Of a DNA stretch of 5,670 nucleotides, positions 1-4,869 are shown piece by piece. The stretch covers positions 610 to 6,279 of the forward strand of contig DEBW01000011.1 of NCBI GenBank assembly GCA_002348905.1, written 5' to 3'. The notes beneath the pieces were generated by a model that saw nothing but the letters and a program-made list of their open reading frames with translations, was not told the DNA's origin and made no database searches. Numbering within the stretch: the first letter of the stretch is position 1; every line of letters begins with the position of its first letter. Source of the stretch: Ruminococcus flavefaciens (GTDB taxonomy: Bacteria; Bacillota; Clostridia; Oscillospirales; Ruminococcaceae). Position numbers and translations under genes: made by a program.

Positions 1-89
1 GTCCACTCAAGGTTGTTGATGTTGAACTGACCTACTGCGTACTTGCCTTCTCTTGCTTTTTTAAGCATTTCTGTAGCTGAAACTAACAT
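1..89 (-). CDS. fba: Class II fructose-bisphosphate aldolase, N-terminal fragment
   Basis: Only the first 29 codons lie in the window; the gene continues past its left edge. The minus-strand reading begins MLVSATEMLKKAREGKYAVG and continues QFNINNLEW, the characteristic N-terminus of zinc-dependent class II aldolases, in which a short helix is followed by a Y-A-V-(G)-x-F-N-x-N-N-L-E strand entering the TIM barrel. The enzyme cleaves fructose 1,6-bisphosphate to glyceraldehyde 3-phosphate and dihydroxyacetone phosphate in cytoplasmic glycolysis. The ATG at 87-89 is preceded by a perfect AGGAGG (complement of 98-103) eight bases upstream, which fixes the start. The gene has its own promoter and is separated from the upstream cellulase gene by a terminator, so it is probably transcribed independently. 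The zinc ligands and the catalytic residues lie outside the window, so the family is judged from the N-terminus only. Confidence 0.88.
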   Translation of the reverse strand, partial: MLVSATEMLKKAREGKYAVGQFNINNLEW

Positions 90-115
90 TTTAAATTCCT
101 CCTGAATTTCATTGT

Positions 116-131
116 TAGGGCAGATGCCCTA
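116..131. promoter_or_regulatory. Palindrome in the aldolase leader
   Basis: TAGGGCA, two bases, TGCCCTA: a perfect inverted repeat with 7-base arms. It starts only a few bases downstream of the transcription start predicted from the -10 box, at about +3 to +18. As RNA it would form a 6-bp stem with a four-base loop ahead of the ribosome binding site. It could be an operator for a dimeric repressor or a 5' stabilising hairpin; the sequence does not distinguish the two. Confidence 0.4.
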
Positions 132-139
132 TCGTTATT

Positions 140-168
140 ATTCTAACATATTCCAAGACAAATTGCAA
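140..168 (-). promoter_or_regulatory. Extended -10 promoter of the aldolase gene
   Basis: On the minus strand TTGCAA (163-168) is followed by a 17-base spacer and TAGAAT (140-145). The -10 is preceded by TG one base upstream, giving an extended -10 (TGTTAGAAT). Transcription should start near 133, leaving a leader of about 44 bases that contains the palindrome and the AGGAGG. Confidence 0.7.
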
Positions 169-209
169 TAGTTTAGATGAAATTTTTGTATTTTTATTTT
201 CAGACAAAA

Positions 210-241
210 ATCAAGGACGGAATTTTTCATCCGTCCTTGAT
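210..241 (-). terminator. Intrinsic terminator after the cellulase gene
   Basis: The two arms, 210-221 and 230-241, are perfectly complementary over 12 bp around an 8-base loop, with a GC-rich inner stem (AAGGACGG / CCGTCCTT). On the minus strand the stem runs straight into TTTTT and a further T-rich stretch. It begins five bases after the cellulase stop codon (246-248), so it ends that transcript and insulates the aldolase gene. Confidence 0.92.
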
Positions 242-245
242 ATCG

Positions 246-2039
246 TTATTTTTCAATTACAGGAAGCTCTTTGTAGAGTTTTGCGTCGAGTTTCTGGATT
301 GCAAGAGCATCATTGCCTGTGATTCCGTCGCCCGGATTGTAAACATCAGCATTAGCCTTAGCTTCGTCAGAGAGTTTATACTTGTCTCTGTTTCCGAGGA
401 ACTGAAGGATAGTAACAGCGTCAGCGACTGTAACGCTCTTGTCGAGGTTAACATCGCCGTAAACTATATCACCTGATTTAGCTGAAACAGTGGTGGTGGT
501 AGTATCTTTAAGAGCAGTGGTTGTTACAACTTCAGAAGTTTTAGCTGTAGTTATAACAGTAGTTGTTGTAGTTTCCTTTGGAGTGGAAGGAGTTACAGTG
601 CCGTTATAGTGATCAGAAAGGCTGATACCGTTTCCAGCAGTACCAAGCGGAATAGTATGGTCAAGGCTGATGAACTTGCCGTTGTCGTCCTGCCAGAGAG
701 AAGGCTTGACGAACTCGTACTTCACATCGTCCCACTTCTGGAAGTTATCGTACATAAGTCCGCCTGTATCAGATGAATTTTCGTTGAAGCACCAGAAAGT
801 ATGGTGAATATGCTTCTTTATCATATAGTCACGGAGTACGGTCATCCAATGTCTGTTTGCGCCGGAAGGATCATGCTCGTCGTCAGTCCAGCCACCCCAT
901 TCGCCCATGAGGAGCGGATACTTGTTTTCTTCTACAAGATAAGCCCATGTATCATACCAGTACTCTTTGAGCAGTGATTCTTCATCAAACTCATAGCTTG
1001 TGAAATTAGGCTTTTCGCCTTCGAGGTGGAACCATGTCTGTTCCCATACCATCGGACCGTAATCATGAGGTGAGTAAACGAGCTGACTCTGATGTTCTCC
1101 AAGGTCTACAGGAAATTCCTTTACGCCACGCAGATTAGCTCCCCACCAAGCACCGTAATACGGCTCATAATTAGGATCACCGTAGTGAGCGTAGTCGGTT
1201 GAGTTTGAGTTCCAGTCAAAGCCTTTTTCAAACTTAGGGTAAACCTCTATACCCTCAACCATAATGAGAAGATTCGGGTTCTGGTCAAGACAGGCTTTAG
1301 CGCCCTTTTCTGCGCCGTAACGCCAGTTGTTTACATCGCTTGAACCGTCCCACTTTGCAAAGCTTCCCTCGTCCTTTTTACCATGAGGCTCATTCTTGAG
1401 GTCAATAGCTATGATAGTATCGTCGTCCTTGTAGTAATCGCTGAACCATGCGAGAGCTTCAAGCCAGTCATCCTCAGAAAATGAAGAATCGTACCAGAGC
1501 GGGAAGTTATGACCAGCGGAATTTGTTGTAGCACAGTGGATATCCATCATGATCTTGATACCATCCTCACGGCACCACTTAACTACCTGATTCCAGATAT
1601 CAAAGCTGTACATAGGAGTTCCGCCCTCAACGCCCTCAACGGTAAGCTCAGGGTTTTTATACTCATTGAGCTTAATGATAGGATCAGGCTCGCCGTTTTT
1701 CCACTGGAGAAGTATCTCTGTAGACATAGGCACACGGAGAAGATTGAAACCGTGGTCAGCGATAAGGTCGAGACAGTCATGTACATTTGCAGACCATGCG
1801 CCGTCAAATACCTGGCTTCCAACGTTGTAGCCGAACCAGTTGACACCTGTCATCCATACAGGATTGCCGTTCATATCAACGACCTCAGCATTTTCATTTA
1901 CATGAAGCCAGTCATCATGATAGCTGTCAGGTGCAGCACTTGACACTACAGCTGCCGGAGCATTTGCAGCAGTAGCCGCTCCGAGCATGAGTGCAGACAT
2001 CATAAGAGCAGATGTCTTTTTTAAGAAATTTTTATTCAT
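246..2039 (-). CDS. Secreted GH5 endoglucanase with C-terminal dockerin
   Basis: This 597-residue protein is a cellulosomal beta-1,4-glucanase that cuts internal bonds of cellulose outside the cell. Residues 1 to about 30 are a signal peptide (NKNFLKK charge, hydrophobic core, Ala-rich end; APA at 27-29 is a plausible cleavage motif). Residues about 42-455 are a GH5 TIM barrel with the family's key residues: R102, H168, N216-E217 in DLKNEPHG (acid/base E217), H325 and Y327 in SPHDYGP, nucleophile E380 in GEWGG, and W416. The DLKNEPH motif, the WWGANL segment and the NENSSDTGG end resemble subfamily GH5_1 (Acidothermus E1-like). A Thr-rich linker (about 481-522) leads to a dockerin (525-593) with two calcium-binding segments, GDVNLDKSVTVADA and ADVYNPGDGITGNDA, which should attach the enzyme to a cohesin on a scaffoldin. 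No carbohydrate-binding module is seen. An in-frame ATG at 2099 is rejected because it lies upstream of the predicted transcription start; the ATG at 2037-2039 has a GAGGG and begins a proper signal peptide. Confidence 0.95.
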   Translation of the reverse strand: MNKNFLKKTSALMMSALMLGAATAANAPAAVVSSAAPDSYHDDWLHVNENAEVVDMNGNPVWMTGVNWFGYNVGSQVFDGAWSANVHDCLDLIADHGFNLLRVPMSTEILLQWKNGEPDPIIKLNEYKNPELTVEGVEGGTPMYSFDIWNQVVKWCREDGIKIMMDIHCATTNSAGHNFPLWYDSSFSEDDWLEALAWFSDYYKDDDTIIAIDLKNEPHGKKDEGSFAKWDGSSDVNNWRYGAEKGAKACLDQNPNLLIMVEGIEVYPKFEKGFDWNSNSTDYAHYGDPNYEPYYGAWWGANLRGVKEFPVDLGEHQSQLVYSPHDYGPMVWEQTWFHLEGEKPNFTSYEFDEESLLKEYWYDTWAYLVEENKYPLLMGEWGGWTDDEHDPSGANRHWMTVLRDYMIKKHIHHTFWCFNENSSDTGGLMYDNFQKWDDVKYEFVKPSLWQDDNGKFISLDHTIPLGTAGNGISLSDHYNGTVTPSTPKETTTTTVITTAKTSEVVTTTALKDTTTTTVSAKSGDIVYGDVNLDKSVTVADAVTILQFLGNRDKYKLSDEAKANADVYNPGDGITGNDALAIQKLDAKLYKELPVIEK

Positions 2040-2047
2040 TGTATGTT

Positions 2048-2052
2048 CCCTC
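2048..2052 (-). promoter_or_regulatory. Ribosome binding site fixing the cellulase start
   Basis: GAGGG on the minus strand, eight bases before the ATG at 2037-2039. The two in-frame upstream ATGs (at 2099 and 2075) have no comparable purine run, and initiation here puts the signal peptide at the N-terminus. Confidence 0.7.
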
Positions 2053-2057
2053 ACTTC

Positions 2058-2074
2058 TGAACGCAAAACGTTCA
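2058..2074. promoter_or_regulatory. Inverted repeat in the cellulase leader
   Basis: TGAACG, five bases (CAAAA), CGTTCA: 6-base perfect arms at about +8 to +24 of the predicted transcript, just upstream of the GAGGG. In RNA it forms a 6-bp stem with the loop UUUUG. It may be a 5' stabilising hairpin or a repressor operator. It does not match a catabolite-repression cre site in length or spacing. Confidence 0.4.
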
Positions 2075-2087
2075 TAATATTACTATA

Positions 2088-2116
2088 ATTATAACGCATA
2101 CTTTTTTAAATGTCAA
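2088..2116 (-). promoter_or_regulatory. Consensus sigma-A promoter of the cellulase gene
   Basis: On the minus strand TTGACA (2111-2116), a 17-base spacer and TATAAT (2088-2093): both boxes and the spacing match the consensus exactly, with AT-rich DNA upstream. The start should lie near 2081, giving a leader of about 42 bases. The perfect match suggests strong transcription without an activator; any control would have to come from repression or from the leader inverted repeat. Confidence 0.88.
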
Positions 2117-2194
2117 CATAAATAATGTATTTTTACAGGGCAAAAGCATTTACTTTTTTTATAGATAATCAGGAAATCCATTTTATAAATTAAC

Positions 2195-2216
2195 GGGCGG
2201 ATGCAGGAATACACCC
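2195..2216 (-). repeat. Short GC-rich imperfect hairpin, possible decayed repeat
   Basis: In the minus-strand RNA, GGGUG (complement of 2212-2216) can pair with CGCCC (complement of 2195-2199) including one G-U pair, then one mismatch and AU/AU. The core resembles GGGCGGAT/ATCCGCCC-type intergenic elements that I recall from related genomes, but that comparison is from memory. It is not followed by a T-run, so it is not called a terminator. It stands out as GC-rich within AT-rich surroundings. Confidence 0.2.
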
Positions 2217-2318
2217 TTACAATATGATTATATGATAATTAAGGTCGCAAGCCGTCTGTAACGTTAACATAAATATTTGGTATGCGTATTACGCTGTGTC
2301 CGCTTGACACCAAAACAA

Positions 2319-2344
2319 ATGAGCCTCCGTAAAAGGAAGCTCAT
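2319..2344 (-). terminator. Intrinsic terminator of kinase operon and putative small RNA
   Basis: In minus-strand RNA the arms 2335-2344 and 2319-2328 form ten continuous pairs (AUGAGCUUCC with GGAGGCUCAU, one U-G pair) around a 6-base loop, followed by UUGUUUU. In the plus-strand RNA the U-G becomes a C-A mismatch and no T-run follows, so the element is oriented for minus-strand transcripts. It lies about 170 bases beyond the kinase stop codon, and no better terminator is seen closer to it. Confidence 0.78.
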
Positions 2345-2375
2345 CTGCCATGATATAGGGATTATTGGGGATTTA

Positions 2376-2405
2376 TAATTTAATGTTGGGGTTAACATTA
2401 AATTA
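2376..2405. repeat. 12-bp perfect inverted repeat with C-rich loop (minus sense)
   Basis: The arms 2376-2387 and 2394-2405 are exactly complementary (TAATTTAATGTT / AACATTAAATTA) around a six-base loop, which reads AACCCC in minus-strand RNA. The stem is almost all A-T and is not followed by a T-run, so it is unlikely to be a terminator. It sits in the middle of the putative small RNA and would present the loop C-run. Confidence 0.75.
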
Positions 2406-2444
2406 ACTTGGGTAATAGAAAGATAAATAATCTTCCATGATGAT

Positions 2445-2476
2445 ATTATATCACAAAAATGTGAATAAACTGTGAA
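2445..2476 (-). promoter_or_regulatory. Promoter with TTCACA-N5-TTCACA direct repeat, downstream of kinase gene
   Basis: On the minus strand TTCACA (2471-2476), five bases, TTCACA (2460-2465), nine bases, TATAAT (2445-2450). TGA precedes the -10, giving an extended -10. No -35 hexamer is at normal spacing; the repeats occupy that position. The 11-base repeat period and its distance from the -10 are typical of sites for OmpR/PhoB-family regulators that activate from next to RNA polymerase. The same arrangement occurs upstream of the regulator gene. Part of the block also forms TCACA-AAAA-TGTGA, a short palindrome. Confidence 0.5.
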
Positions 2477-2512
2477 CGTGAGCAAGAAATATCTTACGAC
2501 ATTATATTTACT

Positions 2513-3973
2513 TTATTGTGCATCTTGTACATCAGTCACATCTTTGCTGCTTATCTTGAACCAGAATACCGAACCTTCACCAAGCTTGCTTCTTACTCCG
2601 TAGTCGTAATTATGGAGTTTCAGCACAGCTTTGACTATTGAAAGTCCGAGACCTGTGCCAACGACTTCACGCTTGTGATTCTCCGAGCGGTAGTACTTAT
2701 CAAAAATAAGCTTTATCTTGTCTTCTTCGATGCCGTCGCCTGTATCCTGTATTTCGATAACGATACCGTCAGGACGGTTTATCTGACGGACGAATACCTG
2801 TTTATCCTCGCCGGTATAGTTTATAGCATTATTGATAAGGTTGTATATGACCTGTTCGATCTTTACCACATCACAGCACACGATTTTCTCCTCATCAGGA
2901 GTAAAATGTATACTATAGCCCATTTTTTCAGATATGCCCTTGAATCTGCTGATTATCTCCGAAAGCTTCTCCCCTATTCTGAACTCTGACGGAGTAAGTT
3001 TCTGTTTACCGCTTTCGAGTTTTGACAAGTCAAGGATATCGTTTACCATAAGAGAAAGTCTGTCAGTCTCATTGATGATAATTTCGAGGTGCTCGTTACG
3101 CTTCACCGGATTATTGCCGGAAAGGTCACGTATCATCTCGGCATAGGCTTTGAGCATCGTCAGCGGAGTACGCAGATCATGAGAAACATTTGCGATAAGA
3201 TCACGCTGCATGGTATCGACTCTTGAAAGTTCCTTTTCAGCATAGGTAAGAGTATCAGCAAGTTTTTTGACTTCAAGGAAGCCTCTGCCGTCGAATTTGG
3301 TATTGAAATCACCTTTTGCAAGATTCTCAGCAGCTTCAGTAATACTGTCGATAGGTTTTGCGATACGCTTTGCCACAAACAGAGATATAAAGAACGCAAG
3401 AACGATCAGTATACCCGTAATGAACATAAGCTGGCGCTTGATTATCGACACTGTTGAACCTACTGGAACAAGTGCAGTATTTATAAGAAGATATCCGCTC
3501 GGAAAATCCTGCGAGCCGAGGGAGCAGCCATACAGAACTGTAGAACAGTTGTTGTTAGGATTATTTACTTTCAGCCATATCGGTTTATTGCCGTTGTCTG
3601 TGATTCGCTTCAGGTAGTAGTACGTACCGTTTTCCTTGCCGTGGATTATACAGCCTACTGAATACTCTTTCGTGTAAAGTGAACGTCCGTAACGGTCGAC
3701 CACTTCGATGCAAAGGTCATTCTCAGAAGCTATTTTTGCGAGTTTATCACTGAATTCAGACTTAGGATCAACGTCAAACGACTTGATTATCTGAGTTGCC
3801 GCAGCATCTACATCGTGTATTTTTGACTGTGAATAGAACTTTTCGAGAAAGAGTATCTGAAACAGCCAAAGCAATACGAATACAAGCACGGTAAATCCCA
3901 TAAAGTATATCCACACGCTGAATTTAAGAGGTATTCTTCCGAGGAGATTCTGTGTTTTCTTAATTAGCTTCAA
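2513..3973 (-). CDS. Membrane sensor histidine kinase, HAMP type
   Basis: This 486-residue class I kinase autophosphorylates on histidine and should pass the phosphate to the response regulator encoded immediately upstream. Transmembrane helices lie at about 17-43 and 182-201, enclosing an extracytoplasmic sensor domain of about 138 residues with four cysteines (C88, C108, C143, C150) and no family I can name. A HAMP linker (about 202-254) follows. The H-box is ANVSHDLRTPL with H265; the ATPase domain has an N-box NLINNAINYT (N378-N385), G1 DTGDGI (410-415), F-box IFDKYYR (423-429) and G2 GTGLGLSI (439-446), so all catalytic motifs are intact. The start is TTG (3971-3973), overlapping the regulator gene by 14 bases; no other start lies before the first helix, and a GAGAGG 13 bases upstream is a distant ribosome binding site, so translational coupling is likely. 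The signal is unknown. Confidence 0.95.
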   Translation of the reverse strand: MKLIKKTQNLLGRIPLKFSVWIYFMGFTVLVFVLLWLFQILFLEKFYSQSKIHDVDAAATQIIKSFDVDPKSEFSDKLAKIASENDLCIEVVDRYGRSLYTKEYSVGCIIHGKENGTYYYLKRITDNGNKPIWLKVNNPNNNCSTVLYGCSLGSQDFPSGYLLINTALVPVGSTVSIIKRQLMFITGILIVLAFFISLFVAKRIAKPIDSITEAAENLAKGDFNTKFDGRGFLEVKKLADTLTYAEKELSRVDTMQRDLIANVSHDLRTPLTMLKAYAEMIRDLSGNNPVKRNEHLEIIINETDRLSLMVNDILDLSKLESGKQKLTPSEFRIGEKLSEIISRFKGISEKMGYSIHFTPDEEKIVCCDVVKIEQVIYNLINNAINYTGEDKQVFVRQINRPDGIVIEIQDTGDGIEEDKIKLIFDKYYRSENHKREVVGTGLGLSIVKAVLKLHNYDYGVRSKLGEGSVFWFKISSKDVTDVQDAQ

Positions 3974-4637
3974 ACTTGTATCCCATTCCTCTCAGAGTGA
4001 CTATGAACTTGCGGTACTCGCCAAGACTGTTTCTGAGCATTTTTATGTGAGTATCAACTGTTCTGTCATCACCAAAAAAGTCATAACCCCAGACCTCTTC
4101 AAGAAGCTGGTCTCTTGAAAGAGCTATATTCTTATTGCGTACAAGGCAGAAAAGAAGGTCATACTCCTTCGGAGTCATTGAAGCCTTTTCGCCGTTTACA
4201 TAAACTTCTCTGCCGGAGATATCAACTTCAAGGCCTTCAAAAACGTACTTGTCCGGCTGAGCACTTTCAGCGGCAGGCTTATTTCTCTTTATAACGACCT
4301 TAACTCTTGCCATAAGTTCTTTCGGAGAAAACGGCTTTACAACGTAATCGTCAACGCCTATCTCGAATCCAAAAAGCTTGTCGTACTCCTCGCCTCTTGC
4401 CGAAAGCATTATAACAGGGATATTCTTTGTTTTGTGTATCTCCTTGCAGGCTGAGTAGCCGTCAAGACGAGGCATCATAACATCCATAATTATAAGGTCG
4501 TAGTCGTTGTCACGGCAAAGATTAACTGCTTCCATACCATTTTCTGCTTCAGTTACCTCATATCCTTCAAACTCAGCATACTCACGTACAACTTTTCTGA
4601 TATTCACTTCATCATCTACTATTAAAATATGTGCCAT
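3960..4637 (-). CDS. OmpR/PhoB-family response regulator
   Basis: This 225-residue cytoplasmic DNA-binding regulator is the partner of the overlapping kinase gene. The receiver domain (1 to about 118) has the acid pair D8-D9, phosphoacceptor D52 (IIMDVMMPRLDG), S79, Y98 and K101 (VKPFSP), the full set needed for phosphorylation and switching. After a short linker, residues about 129-224 form a winged-helix DNA-binding domain (MTPKEYDLL, recognition-helix region DDRTVDTHIKMLRNSL, ending VTLRGMGYKF). The length is normal for the family. The ATG at 4635-4637 has GGAGG ten bases upstream (complement of 4648-4652). It is the first gene of a two-gene operon. A direct repeat at its own promoter suggests autoregulation. 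Regulons cannot be read from the protein; PhoP, VanR and CiaR share this architecture, so no symbol is given. Confidence 0.96.
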   Translation of the reverse strand: MAHILIVDDEVNIRKVVREYAEFEGYEVTEAENGMEAVNLCRDNDYDLIIMDVMMPRLDGYSACKEIHKTKNIPVIMLSARGEEYDKLFGFEIGVDDYVVKPFSPKELMARVKVVIKRNKPAAESAQPDKYVFEGLEVDISGREVYVNGEKASMTPKEYDLLFCLVRNKNIALSRDQLLEEVWGYDFFGDDRTVDTHIKMLRNSLGEYRKFIVTLRGMGYKFEAN

Positions 4638-4695
4638 ATGTTCAATTCCTCCATAACAAAGCGGAACAATGTCCTTTTTTCTTTTATATTATAAT

Positions 4696-4727
4696 ATTAT
4701 ACCGCACAAAAGTGTATATTCTGTGAA
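4696..4727 (-). promoter_or_regulatory. Promoter of the two-component operon with TTCACA-type direct repeat
   Basis: On the minus strand TTCACA (4722-4727), five bases, TACACT (4711-4716), nine bases, TATAAT (4696-4701). There is no recognisable -35 at 17 bases from this -10. A second TATAAT (4688-4693) lies 17 bases from TACACT and could be used instead, with the second half-repeat acting as a poor -35. Transcription would start near 4681-4690, leaving roughly 45-50 bases before the regulator ATG. The block matches 2443-2476 at 27 of 34 positions, which suggests both are bound by the same regulator, most simply the product of this operon. Confidence 0.6.
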
Positions 4728-4786
4728 ATTTTAATTTAATTTCTGAAAAATTTTATAATATTTGTTGTCTAATTGAGAAAATATGA

Positions 4787-4815
4787 TTGACTTTTTCAGT
4801 AATATTTGCTATAAT
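4787..4815 (+). promoter_or_regulatory. Sigma-A promoter of the PAS membrane protein gene
   Basis: TTGACT (4787-4792), a 17-base spacer and TATAAT (4810-4815), one mismatch from consensus. The start should be near 4822, immediately before a small GGAC-TTT-GTCC stem (4825-4835), with the gene's AGGGG and ATG further on. It is divergent from the two-component operon, with the two -10 boxes about 110 bases apart. Confidence 0.82.
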
Positions 4816-4869
4816 ATATGAAATGGACTTTGTCCGATATGGATTTTACAATGAAAGGGGCGAAAATCT

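Larger units (their letters stand above)
2310..2438 (-). ncRNA. Putative small RNA with C-rich loops, possibly controlled by the adjacent two-component system
   Basis: A promoter-like block (2443-2476) and an intrinsic terminator (2319-2344) bracket about 130 bases without a credible gene. On the minus strand the RNA would carry UACCCAAG, a perfect 12-bp hairpin with loop AACCCC, then AAUCCCCAAU and AAUCCCUAU: four C-runs predicted to be largely unpaired, followed by the terminator stem. Exposed C-rich segments in small RNAs of Bacillota are known to pair with purine-rich ribosome binding sites, such as the GGAGG sites used in this window. The start near 2438 is estimated from the -10 box. 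The alternative is that this is simply the 3' untranslated end of the kinase mRNA. No match to a named RNA family is recognised. Confidence 0.4.
2040..2512. other. Intergenic region between kinase and cellulase genes
   Basis: These 473 bases hold no convincing protein gene. From the kinase side they contain a promoter-like repeat block (2443-2476), a run of C-rich segments and a 12-bp hairpin in the minus-strand RNA (2358-2412), a terminator (2319-2344), a weak GC-rich stem (2195-2216) and then the cellulase promoter and leader. I see nothing clear in 2217-2318 or 2117-2194, which are AT-rich. Confidence 0.8.

Noticed and set aside
1509..1943. A 144-codon plus-strand frame opposite the cellulase.
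   Set aside because: It is antisense to the conserved GH5 catalytic domain and has no family resemblance; a shadow of the real gene.
2040..2099. N-terminal extension of the cellulase to the ATG at 2099.
   Set aside because: That ATG lies in the promoter spacer upstream of the predicted transcription start, has no ribosome binding site, and would place 20 residues ahead of a good signal peptide.
2392..2409. TTAACA-N5-TTAACT on the plus strand as a PhoP-type box.
   Set aside because: It is made by one arm of the perfect inverted repeat plus flanking bases, and no plus-strand gene or promoter follows it. The match is more simply explained by the RNA hairpin.
2403..2438. A tiny minus-strand frame, ATG at 2438, encoding 11 residues (MEDYLSFYYPS), within the putative small RNA.
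   Set aside because: It would be leaderless or nearly so, with no ribosome binding site, and it is too short to judge. Conservation across genomes would be needed to revive it.
2451..2464. TCACA-AAAA-TGTGA as a CRP-type operator.
   Set aside because: The half-site order is inverted relative to TGTGA-N6-TCACA and the spacing is wrong. The direct-repeat reading is shared with the second copy of the block, where this palindrome is degraded.
2264..2485. A 73-codon minus-strand reading frame downstream of the kinase gene.
   Set aside because: It needs a TTG start without a ribosome binding site, its start lies upstream of the promoter-like block, and it runs straight through the terminator hairpin. 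Its composition is not protein-like.
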